Shown piece by piece: positions 1-8,319 of a stretch of 13,095 nucleotides of DNA. Source of the DNA: Desulfuromonadaceae bacterium. Lineage in GTDB: Bacteria; Desulfobacterota; Desulfuromonadia; Desulfuromonadales; Desulfuromonadaceae. Both the position numbers and the translations under genes were made by a program. How positions within the stretch are numbered: the first letter of the stretch is position 1; every line of letters starts with the position of its first letter. The stretch spans positions 1 through 13,095 of the forward strand of contig JAMOOS010000122.1 of the NCBI GenBank assembly GCA_027065245.1, written 5' to 3'. The notes under the pieces are model-generated. The model worked only from the letters and a program-made list of their open reading frames with translations. It made no database searches and was not told the DNA's origin.

Positions 1-3000
1 CCAAAGCGTCTGATCCTTTTAACGACAATTTGGAACTGGGAATTACGCAGGATGGAAAACTGCATGTATATATCGACACAGTTGGAAAAGATACCCAGGC
101 TGATATCGGTGGCGGTATAACCGTTGGTGCGTGGCACTTTGTTGCTGTTACCTACGACAATGGTGTCGTCAGGGTGAATATAGACGGAGTGGAAAGCAGC
201 AGCTCCGCGTGGAATGGCGGTGGTCAGCTTGATAACGCCGCTGGCAGCCCGTTTACCGTGGCTTCGTCTCAGCACTACGACAATTATTTTACCGGCAATG
301 TGGACGAGGTCAAGGTTTATGCTCAGCCCCTCAGCGGAGCACAGGTAGAGCAGATACGTCTTAACGAAGCGGCCGGCAATAACTACGATGGCAGCGCCAG
401 AGTTTGTAATTGTGTCAGGCCGCTGGCCGATTATCGCTTCGATGCCTGTTCTCTGGTCGGCGGGGTGACTGATGCCAGTGGCAGTGGTTACAACGGTATC
501 GTCCAGGGCGGCATGGAATCTGTTTCTGGCGGCATGATCTGTCGTGGCGGTGGCTTTGATGGGGTGGATGACTATGTGGAATTGCCTGGTTTCCCCAATT
601 TGCAGAACAGTTTTACTGTGATCGCTTGGGTACGTACCGGCGACAGAAGCAAGGTTGGCCAGCGGATATTCGCCGACGACGAGAACAACAGCACTGGTTA
701 CGCTGTCAGTATTGGTGATGGTGGTGCCGGAACGGTGCGTTTTTATGATCGCAGCCAATCCGGCAACGGGGTAATTGATTCTGCCGCAGTTATAAATGAT
801 GATACATGGTATCTGGTGGCAGCAGTTGCCGATGTTGACGGCGGCAGACGTCATCTGTATGTACTCGATCAGACTGGTGCAGTTCTAGATCATCAAGAAC
901 AGGGGTTCAGTGCTCCTGCCAGTCGCGATGGCGGCATGGCCACCATCGGTGGTGAAACTGCCTCCAGTTCCGAAGCGGGGCGCAAGTTTGCCGGGCGTAT
1001 AGACGAAGTGAAGGTGTTTGGCATAGCTCTTGGTGAACAGGAGATAAAAAATATCTGTGTCAATGAGGCAAACGGAAACGACTACGACGGTCGTCCCCGC
1101 AACTGTGACTGCTGCCGGAGTTACACCGGTCCGATAGAACCGATCCATTTTGAAGGCGGCACTGTGGCGCTGATCAATACCTACAACCATAAAAAATGGA
1201 CACACATTACTTTCGCACAGCCATTCGATGAACCGCCGGTGGTTTTTATTGTCTTGGAAGCTGCTGGCTCCGATCCGGCTGCACCGCGCATACGCAACAT
1301 AACCATCAACGGTTTTGATGCGGTTATTGCCGAACCCCAGGGCGAAGATGGCCCGCATATCAGCCAGACCGTCAATTATTTTGCCATCAACAAGGGGATT
1401 CATCGTGTCGGTGATGAACTGCTGCTGGTTGATAGCGTTGATACCAAGCAGTATCAGCAGGCCAGCCATGGTGTCAGTGTTTCCGATGCCTGGATTGAGA
1501 TACCCCAGTATCTGTTTTGCAATCCGGTGGTAGTGGCAAATATCCAGGAATTGGCCAACGAGAGTTCTACGCTGCCAAACGCTCGTTCTATCCCCTGGCT
1601 TACCAGTGCAGTAAAAGTGGATTCAGGTCGGGTGTATGTGGCTCTGGAGCGCAGTGAAACCGATGAAGGCGGTGTGTCCAATGCTGAGACTATTGGTTAT
1701 ATGATGGCGGAAGGTAATGTCCAGACCGATTTTATTGACGATGCTGACAACAAAATATGGTTTGAAACCATCAAAACCGGGCGGCTGTTTGTCGGCTGGG
1801 ATGACGGTTGCCGGTCGGTTTCTTTTGTCAACAATTATACCAAAGCTCCTCTTATTGCCGCCAGCATGAATTCTAAAAATGAAGCCGATGGCGGTTGGCT
1901 GCGGCGCTGTGCCCTCAACAAGGATGTGGTCGGGTTTCGCATTGACGAAGATCGTTACTACCGGCACAACTATAACAACGCCAGCCCGCCTCAGGATGCC
2001 GAACGTAATCATGTGCCCGAGGTGGGCGGAATATTCGTTTTTTCCGATAATTTTGTCCTGATCGACCGCCTTAATCATTTTAAGATAGAACACGACGGCA
2101 CGGCGATAAACTGCCTGCCCGAAGAGATAACCATCAGCGCCCACGACAAGTCGCATAATGTGCTGGCTGCTTATGCCGGTACCATCGAACTGTCTACCTC
2201 CACCAACCACGGCAACTGGCTGATCGGCAGCGGCAAAGGGGTGCTCAACAACGGTAGTGCCGACGACGGGGCGGCCACCTATACCTTTGACGCCAGTGAT
2301 AACGGCGTGGTTAAACTGCTGTTTAGTGATACCCATCTGGAAACGGTTGATATCGATGTGGAAGATGGCATATTCAGTGAACGCTCGGGGACTGCTGCCG
2401 CCGATGAAGATCCGGTCCTGGAGATTAAAGACAGCGGCTTCGTGTTTCATCCCGATAACGATGTAAATGCCGATATCGGCACTCAGATATGCGGCAAGTA
2501 TTCCAACACCGGGCATAACAGTCACGTTGTCCATCTGGTGGCCATGGCCACGGATAACGCCAGTGGCACCTGTGCTGCCGCCCTGGATGGAAATGTTACC
2601 GTGGAGCTTGGCTACGAATGTATCGATCCGGCAACCTGCAGCGCCAACCGGGTTGATATAAGTGCCGGTGGTATTACCACAACCCTGGCAGGAACCGCCG
2701 CCGCCGCGGCACGGGTATATACGGAGGTACCGTTAACTTTTGACGCTGACGGGGCTGAACTGGCGCTCAACTATCACGATGCCGGTAAGATAAAGTTGTT
2801 TGCCCGTTATGTAAAAGCACTGGAAATCGATGCCAACGGCGAGCGGGTAGCCAATACCGGCCTCGATCTTGAGGGTGATTCCAACGAATTTGTAGTGCGG
2901 CCCTTCGGTATATACTTCAACGTTGTTGACAATCCGGCAGCTCAGGATGAAAACGGCGGCAAATTTATCGCCGCTGGCAAAGAGTTCAAACTCAATCTTG

Positions 3001-4247
3001 CGGCGGTGTGCTGGCAGAGCGGCGACGACAGCGACAGCGATGGTGTTCCCGACGGCCACAACGACGATGATCCCGCCAATAACGCCGATTTGAGCAATAA
3101 CGGCATAGCGGATAACGCCGTCGGCACGGTAACCATCAGCCATCTGCTGTGGCAGCCGACTGGTGGCGTGGCTGGCAGTCTGGGCGGTACCACCGCGCCA
3201 TTACTGGCGGCGGGGCGGGCCAGCAGCGACGATCTCACCTATAGTGAAGTGGGGATCATGGAACTGCACGGGGTGATGAACGATTATCTCGGTGGTGGCG
3301 AGGGCGTATCCGGTCGCAGCGGGGCGGTGGGACGTTTCATTCCCGATCATTTTCGTGCTGCGGTGGAAAATGATGGCGAGTTTGCCAATGCCTGTACCGG
3401 TTTTACCTATATCGGCCAGCTGTTTGGCTATGCCAGCGGCGAAGAACCGGAGCTTAAGATAACCGCCGAAAACTACACCGGCGCTACTACGCAGAATTAC
3501 CGTGACGGTTTTGTTAAGCTCACCTCGGCACAGCCGCCGCAGGTCAAAGTGGATATGCCTGCCAGTGACAGCAGTCAGCACGGTGTCGCCGCCGGCAATC
3601 CGCTGCTCAACGTAACGGTAAGCGCAGATGCTCCCACTCTGGACGCCAACGACGATGGCACCCTTACCTTCAAGCTGGGCAGTGATGACAAGTTTACCTA
3701 TCTCAAGGAGGGCAACGCCCTGGTGGCGCCATTCAGTACCGATCTGGCCATAGAGGTGGCGCAGATAAAAGACAGTGACGCCGTGGAGGCAATCAACCTG
3801 CCCGGTGATGCTACCTTCAATCCCGCCGCCGTTACACAGCGTTTCGGTCGCCTGCGGGTGATAAACGCCCACGGTTCCGAGCTGTTGCCGCTGGATATGC
3901 ATGTTGTGGCCGAGTATTTCGACGGCAATACCTTTGTTCCGGCCAGTGACGATAATTGTACCGTGCTTGATTCCACCAATTTTACCTTCACTTCACATCC
4001 TGGCACTATCCCGTCGCCGCAGGTGGGCAGTTGGAGCAATGGCGGCATAACTCTTCAGTGGCATAACCCGCCTTATGATCCCGGCTATGTGGATGTGGAT
4101 ATTGATTTATCAGCCCAGCCGTGGTTGCAGTTTGATTGGGATAACGATGGCGTGTATGATGATAGTCCCGTCGACAAGCGGGCCACGTTCGGTATCTACA
4201 AAGGCAGTGAACATATAATCTATCTGCGTGAAACAACCTGGCGCTAG
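1..4247 (+). CDS. mshQ: MshQ-like surface protein with LamG and DUF6701 regions, 5'-partial
   Basis: The reading frame is open from base 3 (K-A-S-D-P-F-N...), so the start lies outside the window; the TTG at 30 is internal. Order of parts: the end of one LamG/concanavalin-like domain (to about 380); a second complete LamG domain (about 415-1095); a beta-rich region resembling H-type lectin repeats (about 1130-1750); then a long DUF6701 region (about 2065-4247). Both LamG units end alike (VDEVKVY...NEAAGNNYDG and IDEVKVF...NEANGNDYDG), each followed by a Cys-rich CNC or CDCC. DUF6701 hallmarks are GRFIPDHF, CTGFTYIGQLF, FGRLRVINAHGSELLPLDM and the terminal FDWDNDGVYDD...FGIYKGSEHIIYLRE. An Asp-rich patch near 3018-3110 (DSDGVPDGHNDDDP) resembles calcium-binding thrombospondin type 3 repeats. 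Such proteins are encoded in MSHA type IV pilus loci (MshQ) and are thought to be extracellular and adhesive. No C-terminal anchor is seen. The family is clear; the exact role is inferred. Confidence 0.85.
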   Translation, partial: KASDPFNDNLELGITQDGKLHVYIDTVGKDTQADIGGGITVGAWHFVAVTYDNGVVRVNIDGVESSSSAWNGGGQLDNAAGSPFTVASSQHYDNYFTGNVDEVKVYAQPLSGAQVEQIRLNEAAGNNYDGSARVCNCVRPLADYRFDACSLVGGVTDASGSGYNGIVQGGMESVSGGMICRGGGFDGVDDYVELPGFPNLQNSFTVIAWVRTGDRSKVGQRIFADDENNSTGYAVSIGDGGAGTVRFYDRSQSGNGVIDSAAVINDDTWYLVAAVADVDGGRRHLYVLDQTGAVLDHQEQGFSAPASRDGGMATIGGETASSSEAGRKFAGRIDEVKVFGIALGEQEIKNICVNEANGNDYDGRPRNCDCCRSYTGPIEPIHFEGGTVALINTYNHKKWTHITFAQPFDEPPVVFIVLEAAGSDPAAPRIRNITINGFDAVIAEPQGEDGPHISQTVNYFAINKGIHRVGDELLLVDSVDTKQYQQASHGVSVSDAWIEIPQYLFCNPVVVANIQELANESSTLPNARSIPWLTSAVKVDSGRVYVALERSETDEGGVSNAETIGYMMAEGNVQTDFIDDADNKIWFETIKTGRLFVGWDDGCRSVSFVNNYTKAPLIAASMNSKNEADGGWLRRCALNKDVVGFRIDEDRYYRHNYNNASPPQDAERNHVPEVGGIFVFSDNFVLIDRLNHFKIEHDGTAINCLPEEITISAHDKSHNVLAAYAGTIELSTSTNHGNWLIGSGKGVLNNGSADDGAATYTFDASDNGVVKLLFSDTHLETVDIDVEDGIFSERSGTAAADEDPVLEIKDSGFVFHPDNDVNADIGTQICGKYSNTGHNSHVVHLVAMATDNASGTCAAALDGNVTVELGYECIDPATCSANRVDISAGGITTTLAGTAAAAARVYTEVPLTFDADGAELALNYHDAGKIKLFARYVKALEIDANGERVANTGLDLEGDSNEFVVRPFGIYFNVVDNPAAQDENGGKFIAAGKEFKLNLAAVCWQSGDDSDSDGVPDGHNDDDPANNADLSNNGIADNAVGTVTISHLLWQPTGGVAGSLGGTTAPLLAAGRASSDDLTYSEVGIMELHGVMNDYLGGGEGVSGRSGAVGRFIPDHFRAAVENDGEFANACTGFTYIGQLFGYASGEEPELKITAENYTGATTQNYRDGFVKLTSAQPPQVKVDMPASDSSQHGVAAGNPLLNVTVSADAPTLDANDDGTLTFKLGSDDKFTYLKEGNALVAPFSTDLAIEVAQIKDSDAVEAINLPGDATFNPAAVTQRFGRLRVINAHGSELLPLDMHVVAEYFDGNTFVPASDDNCTVLDSTNFTFTSHPGTIPSPQVGSWSNGGITLQWHNPPYDPGYVDVDIDLSAQPWLQFDWDNDGVYDDSPVDKRATFGIYKGSEHIIYLRETTWR

Positions 4248-4275
4248 GAGTGTACTGGACTTTACGGATCGAAGC

Positions 4276-4306
4276 GAAAAATTGACTGGTCGACCACAGA
4301 TTTTTC
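4276..4306 (+). terminator. Weak candidate terminator after mshQ
   Basis: A 7-bp arm GAAAAAT (4276-4282) pairs with ATTTTTC (4300-4306). The interior contains the palindrome TGGTCGACCA. The hairpin is AT-rich and lies 28 bases after the mshQ stop. The run of five T is in the right arm rather than after a GC-rich stem, so this is a poor intrinsic terminator and transcription may continue into the EAL-HDOD gene. Confidence 0.25.
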
Positions 4307-4355
4307 TCATTTGAAGGCGAATAGTCGTAGCTATTTGTCGAAAAGGAGCGGAAAT

Positions 4356-4421
4356 ATGTACCGGCCAGACGGTTTTGCAGCCGATTCATGGAAAGCCCGG
4401 CAGGCTCATAGTACTGGGTAA
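4356..4421 (+). CDS. Candidate 21-codon leader ORF before the EAL-HDOD gene
   Basis: An ATG at 4356 follows AAGGAG (4343-4348) with a 7-base spacer, a better Shine-Dalgarno arrangement than that of the large gene downstream. The ORF reads MYRPDGFAADSW... and stops with TAA at 4419-4421, 22 bases before the EAL-HDOD ATG. It could be a leader peptide that couples translation. Alternatively it may be chance, or a relic: in the other frame the same DNA encodes HGKPGRLIVLGN, which recalls the N-terminal leader of some group II intron reverse transcriptases (from memory, not searched). No function can be assigned. Confidence 0.3.
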   Translation: MYRPDGFAADSWKARQAHSTG

Positions 4422-4443
4422 CGCGAGGAAAACGGAGCAATCT

Positions 4444-5649
4444 ATGCATGATGCATTCATCGGCCGCCAGCCGATTTTTGACCGTGATATAAAGGTGTAC
4501 GCTTACGAGCTGCTGTATCGGCACGGTTTTGTCGACAAGGCGGTAATTGAGGATGACGACGCCGCCAGCAGTACCGTGCTGGTTAATATGCTGCTGGAGA
4601 TCGGTCTCGACAGTCTGGTGGGTAATCACAAGGCGTTCTGCAATTTTACCCGTGGTTTTCTGCTTCAGGAACAGGATCTCAGTTTTGTCGCCGACCGTCT
4701 GGTGGTGGAGGTGCTGGAATCGGTGGCTGCTGATGACGAGGTGCTGGCGGCGGTGCGTGGTTTTATTGAGCGCGGGCACATGATTGCGCTGGATGATTTT
4801 GTCTACCGCGAAGATCTGCGTCCGCTGGTGGAACTGGCCGATATGATCAAGATCGACGTGATGGATCTGGGTATGGACGGGGTGGCGCAGCAGGCCGAAT
4901 TGATACGGCAGGTGAAGCCGGTGAAGCTGCTGGCGGAAAAAGTTGAAACCCGCGAAGAATTTTCCCGGTGTCTCGATATGGGTTTTGATTATTTTCAGGG
5001 GTATTTTTTCAGTAAACCTATTGTTGTCACCGGCAAAAAATTACCTCCGGCCCGTGTGGCCATGCTGCGTCTGCTGGCTGAGCTGCAGAATCCCGATGTA
5101 AGTATGGAGCGGGTGGAGGAAATTATCCAGCAGGATGTCAATCTGAGTGTAAAACTGTTGCGCCAGGTTAATTCCAGTTATTATAACCTCATCAGTGAAG
5201 TTACGTCGATAAAACACGCTGTGGTACGGGTAGGGCTGCAACATATTCGTACCTGGGCCAGTGTGCTGATGATGGGCAGTGTCAGCGACAAGCCGGATGA
5301 ACTGATGACCATGGCGCTTATTCGCGGCAAAATGTGCGAGATTCTGGCGCAGCAGCACAAATTTCCCGATGAGACCAGTTATTTTACAGTAGGATTGTTT
5401 TCCCTGCTGGAAAGCCTCCTCGACGCTCCAATGGAGCATATTCTCGAAGGATTGCCCCTGTCGCAGGCTATCAACGATGCCTTGCTGCGAGGCGAGGGTA
5501 CGCGGGGGCAAGTGTTGCGCTGTGTGCAGGAGTACGAGCAGGCGCACTGGTCGGCCCTCGCTTCTCATTGCGCAGCCGCCGGAGATCTGGCCCTGGCTTA
5601 TCGCAAGGCGGTAGCATGGGCAGATGAAATCGCCAGCAGTATGGTTTAA
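4444..5649 (+). CDS. EAL and HDOD domain signalling protein (c-di-GMP related)
   Basis: The ATG at 4444 was chosen over the upstream in-frame TTG (4375) because GGAG (4434-4437) precedes it at a 6-base spacing, and because the family starts near FIGRQPIFDR. The product is 401 aa. Residues 1-195 form an EAL domain. The signature reads YELLYR (E22) rather than EAL. Other usual metal/substrate residues appear present: N67, E89, E92, D117, D118, K136, E165/E168 and Q185 in QGYFFSKP. The loop after DDF lacks the usual GTGYSSL-type sequence (here DDFVYREDLRPL), so phosphodiesterase activity is doubtful. Residues from about 202 onward form an HDOD domain (ISEVTSIKHAVVRVGLQHIRTWAS), a signalling module related to HD domains. 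There are no membrane or DNA-binding segments. The family resembles Vibrio CdgJ, which affects motility and pili; with mshQ next door a role in pilus control is plausible but inferred. Confidence 0.88.
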   Translation: MHDAFIGRQPIFDRDIKVYAYELLYRHGFVDKAVIEDDDAASSTVLVNMLLEIGLDSLVGNHKAFCNFTRGFLLQEQDLSFVADRLVVEVLESVAADDEVLAAVRGFIERGHMIALDDFVYREDLRPLVELADMIKIDVMDLGMDGVAQQAELIRQVKPVKLLAEKVETREEFSRCLDMGFDYFQGYFFSKPIVVTGKKLPPARVAMLRLLAELQNPDVSMERVEEIIQQDVNLSVKLLRQVNSSYYNLISEVTSIKHAVVRVGLQHIRTWASVLMMGSVSDKPDELMTMALIRGKMCEILAQQHKFPDETSYFTVGLFSLLESLLDAPMEHILEGLPLSQAINDALLRGEGTRGQVLRCVQEYEQAHWSALASHCAAAGDLALAYRKAVAWADEIASSMV

Positions 5650-7553
5650 TCTCCAGCCGTGGTGCGGTAGTAGGTGTAGTCGCTGAGGCAGGTAGCGAAC
5701 TGCTTTAGAGCTAGCTGACGCTCATCAACGCTGATAACGCCGTTGCGCACCAGTCTTTCGGCATGGCGGCGCAGGTTTTCCTGCAGTTCACCGTAGTTGT
5801 ATTGTACCTGTTTCAAAGTGTCGGCGACGGTTTCGCCACTGAGTTCCTGCATGTAGTCAACGCCGCCGTCTTTGTTTATTCGCACACTTATTACGTTGGT
5901 GTCGCCGAACAGGTTGTGGATGTCTCCAAGGGTTTCTTGATAGGCTCCCATAAGAAATACCCCCAGATAATAAATTTCTCCCGCCAGCGGCTGATGCAGC
6001 GGCAGAGTTGACTGTTCTCGTCCATTGACGATGAAGCGATCAAGCTTGCCGTCGCAATCACAGGTAAGATCGGCTATTATCGCCCGCCTGTCCGGATGCT
6101 GGTGCAGCCGCTGAAGCGGAACTACGGGAAAATACTGGCCAATGGCCCAGGTGTCGGGCAGAGATTGAAAAACGCTGAAATTGCCGTAATAAATATCCGC
6201 CAGATTCTGACGCATAGCGGCAGCAGCGGCGTTGTCCAGATCAGTGGTATGTTGGCGTGCCAGCTGCTGGACAATGGCCAGGTAGATATCCTCGCCGCAG
6301 GCGCGTTCACGCAGGGTTATCGCTCCGTTCTGGAACTGACGGCGCAGGTCATTGCGCAATTCTGTGGCGCGGTGATAATAAGCTGTAGCAGTGGCGGGAT
6401 GATTTTGTCGCAGGGCATAAAGCTGATGCAGTATCGTCGGCCAGCTGGCGGCAGGGCAGGTCGGCACCTGCGCCGCCTCAAAATGCATCACGTCAATAAC
6501 GTCGAACAGCAGCATGCTGGCATGAGCTACCATCGCCCGGCCCGATTCGGTGACAATATGCGGATGGGTGATAGCAGCCGTTTCCATGCAGGAACGTACT
6601 TGATTGACAATGGTGGTAGCGTAGTCTCGCAGAGTGTAATCGCACGAGTGACTCAAGTTGGCAGTGCAGCCGCTGTAGTCCACCGCCAGGCCGCCGCCGA
6701 AATCGATGTATCCCATGGCAGCTCCCGCCTGTACCATGCTGGCATAGTAACGACAAGCGGCATTTACTCCGGCGCGGATATCGTCCAAAGCCGGAATCTG
6801 CGAGCCAAGGTGGCAGTGTAACAGCCGCAGGCAATCGAGTTTGTCGTGTTGGCGCAGGATGTCCAGCATGGTTACCAACTGGCGGCTGTCAAGGCCAAAA
6901 CTGCTGCGATCGCCGCTGGTTTCTGTCCACATGCCAGCTACTTTTACAGCTACTTTTATCCGTGCGCCCAGCAGTGGTTTTATTCCCAGAGATGTGCTTC
7001 TTTCCAGTACCAGTGTAAGTTCGTCCAGTGATTCAATCACAAATATGCAGCGCTGCCCCAGTCTGCGTGCCCATAAGCCCATATCGACAAACGCGCGATC
7101 CTTGTAGCCGTTCATAATCAGCAGGGCGTTGTCGTTCAGATTGGCCAGCGCCAGTGCCAATTCTGCCTTGCTGCCCGCCTCCAGACCGTAGCAATGCGGC
7201 GCGCCACAGCGACATATCTCTTCGATAACCTGTCGTTGCTGATTGACTTTAACCGGGAAAACACCGCAATAATTGCCGTTGTAGCTGTTGGTGCTGATGG
7301 CGTGATTAAAGCTGTCGTGCAGCAGTTTTATACGGTCAGCCAGAATATTTTCCACTCTCAGCAACAACGGGGTGGTGTGGCCGCGTTGTCTGGCTCCGGT
7401 GATAATCTTTCTTATGGATACCGAGGCACAATCGGGCAGAGCTACGGTCATGTCACCGTCGGTATCGATGTCGAATATACCGTTGCCCCAGCGGTCGATG
7501 CCGTACAGTCTGGCTGAATCTTCAGTTGACCATTGTAGCGCGCTGTTGCTCAT
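5646..7553 (-). CDS. speA: Biosynthetic arginine decarboxylase
   Basis: This cytoplasmic PLP enzyme converts arginine to agmatine plus CO2, the first step of the agmatine route to putrescine. The start is taken as the ATG at 7553-7551 (MSNSALQW), with GGAG at 7560-7563 and a 6-base spacer. Upstream in-frame Met codons exist (to 7658), but the family begins near here and the chosen start has the ribosome binding site. Length is 635 aa, close to the usual 630-660. Features: the PLP-lysine motif FPVKVNQQ (K102); HCHLGSQI; the glycine loop YIDFGGGLAVDYSG that holds the PLP phosphate; TESGRAMVAH; the C-terminal CDCDGKLD active-site loop; and GEIYYLGVFLMGAYQETLGDIHNLFGD. Its TAA overlaps the convergent EAL-HDOD stop by 4 bp. 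No downstream polyamine gene such as agmatinase is in the window. Confidence 0.96.
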   Translation of the reverse strand: MSNSALQWSTEDSARLYGIDRWGNGIFDIDTDGDMTVALPDCASVSIRKIITGARQRGHTTPLLLRVENILADRIKLLHDSFNHAISTNSYNGNYCGVFPVKVNQQRQVIEEICRCGAPHCYGLEAGSKAELALALANLNDNALLIMNGYKDRAFVDMGLWARRLGQRCIFVIESLDELTLVLERSTSLGIKPLLGARIKVAVKVAGMWTETSGDRSSFGLDSRQLVTMLDILRQHDKLDCLRLLHCHLGSQIPALDDIRAGVNAACRYYASMVQAGAAMGYIDFGGGLAVDYSGCTANLSHSCDYTLRDYATTIVNQVRSCMETAAITHPHIVTESGRAMVAHASMLLFDVIDVMHFEAAQVPTCPAASWPTILHQLYALRQNHPATATAYYHRATELRNDLRRQFQNGAITLRERACGEDIYLAIVQQLARQHTTDLDNAAAAAMRQNLADIYYGNFSVFQSLPDTWAIGQYFPVVPLQRLHQHPDRRAIIADLTCDCDGKLDRFIVNGREQSTLPLHQPLAGEIYYLGVFLMGAYQETLGDIHNLFGDTNVISVRINKDGGVDYMQELSGETVADTLKQVQYNYGELQENLRRHAERLVRNGVISVDERQLALKQFATCLSDYTYYRTTAGD

Positions 7554-7559
7554 TGTCTG

Positions 7560-7563
7560 CTCC
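7560..7563 (-). promoter_or_regulatory. Ribosome binding site that fixes the speA start
   Basis: GGAG on the minus strand sits 6 bases before the ATG at 7553. It favours this start over the upstream in-frame Met codons. Confidence 0.7.
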
Positions 7564-7642
7564 GTCGGTGTGCTAATAAAGTGAATCGTTTTATTCGCTG
7601 CCGGGCAATAATGGCGCAAATCCATCTGTTGTGCAATATTGA

Positions 7643-7672
7643 TTGACCGGCTGCACACAGATGTTTTATAAA
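7643..7672 (+). promoter_or_regulatory. Sigma70-type promoter for the lipoprotein/membrane-protein unit
   Basis: TTGACC (7643-7648) and TATAAA (7667-7672) are separated by 18 bases; each box matches the consensus at five of six positions. TTATAA at a 17-base spacing is an alternative -10. It lies 73 bases before the lipoprotein ATG in the divergent 192-bp gap (7554-7745) shared with speA. For speA on the other strand only weak candidate boxes were seen. Confidence 0.55.
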
Positions 7673-7734
7673 AAGATACGCAAAATTAATGAGAGTTGTT
7701 CCGCTGGCGCGAATCTGCCATGGACAGATGAATT

Positions 7735-7740
7735 GGGAGG
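7735..7740 (+). promoter_or_regulatory. Ribosome binding site that fixes the lipoprotein start
   Basis: GGGAGG lies 5 bases before the ATG at 7746. It selects that start over the ATG at 7689, whose extra residues would put a charged, Cys-containing stretch before the signal peptide. Confidence 0.75.
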
Positions 7741-7745
7741 TCTGT

Positions 7746-8294
7746 ATGCGAAGATGGGATAAGGCGGGAGGGATAGCAATACTGGCACTTGCGCTGTTGC
7801 TTGCTGTGGCGCTGTGTGGTTGTGAATCTAAATTGAAACAGCAGAAGAAAAGCCTGCAACCGTTTGTAACAACGGTAAAATCATTGCAGAACAGGCTTAA
7901 GAAAAAAATTGATCCCGATGCTGTGGATGCGATGCTGGATGAGTACAGCCGCGCCAGCGAATCCATCAGCGACGAAATATTGCGCGATCACCCCGATTTG
8001 TATGAGCTGATAATTGAAAGCGGAGATATTCTCGCCGCCGCTGCAGAAAATATGGACGTTGTCCGGGCAGACGGACTGGATGAGTTTCTCGACCGGGCCG
8101 GCGCTGTAATGCTTAGTGGCGACCGCCACGTGGAAGTGGTGGACGGCAAGATGGTGCTTGTCTCTGTTACCGACATGACCCCCATTGCTCGTGAGTTAGA
8201 GGAGCGTAAACAGGCAGCGACCGAAGCTAAAGAGCAGTTAGGCCAGTTTATTGCCAACTGCCGGGCCATGGTGGCGTATGTAGACACTTTGTAG
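7746..8294 (+). CDS. Predicted lipoprotein of unknown function
   Basis: I do not recognise a family for this 182-aa product. It has a classic lipoprotein signal: positive N-terminus MRRWDK, a hydrophobic stretch (about residues 9-23), and a lipobox L23-C24-G25-C26, predicting lipidation at C26. The residue after it is Glu, not Asp, which by the usual Lol rule favours the outer membrane. The mature part begins with a Lys/Gln-rich segment (KLKQQKKSLQ), is mostly predicted helical, and ends with a likely coiled coil (IARELEERKQAATEAKEQL). ATG 7746 is supported by GGGAGG. It is first of two genes in the same direction: the next starts 25 bases after its stop, so they are probably co-transcribed from the promoter at 7643-7672. 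Being a real gene is well supported; its function is not. Confidence 0.75.
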   Translation: MRRWDKAGGIAILALALLLAVALCGCESKLKQQKKSLQPFVTTVKSLQNRLKKKIDPDAVDAMLDEYSRASESISDEILRDHPDLYELIIESGDILAAAAENMDVVRADGLDEFLDRAGAVMLSGDRHVEVVDGKMVLVSVTDMTPIARELEERKQAATEAKEQLGQFIANCRAMVAYVDTL

Positions 8295-8319
8295 CCACGC
8301 TTGGCAGGGAGAGGATAAA

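Noticed and set aside
30..32. TTG at 30 as the start of the MshQ-like protein
   Set aside because: The frame is open to the window edge and the LamG domain is already under way, so this is an internal codon.
1623..2534. Long open frame (303 codons) antisense to mshQ
   Set aside because: It lies wholly inside the well-supported mshQ frame, shows no recognisable domain, and its composition is that of a codon-biased reverse complement.
4310..4443. c-di-GMP (GEMM) riboswitch before the EAL-HDOD gene
   Set aside because: A regulator tied to c-di-GMP made this tempting, but the conserved GEMM-I segments around the GAAA tetraloop and CGCAAAGCC core are not found in order.
4006..4779. 257-codon minus-strand frame spanning the end of mshQ and the EAL-HDOD start
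   Set aside because: It overlaps two recognised genes and has low-complexity His/Gln-rich content with no family resemblance.
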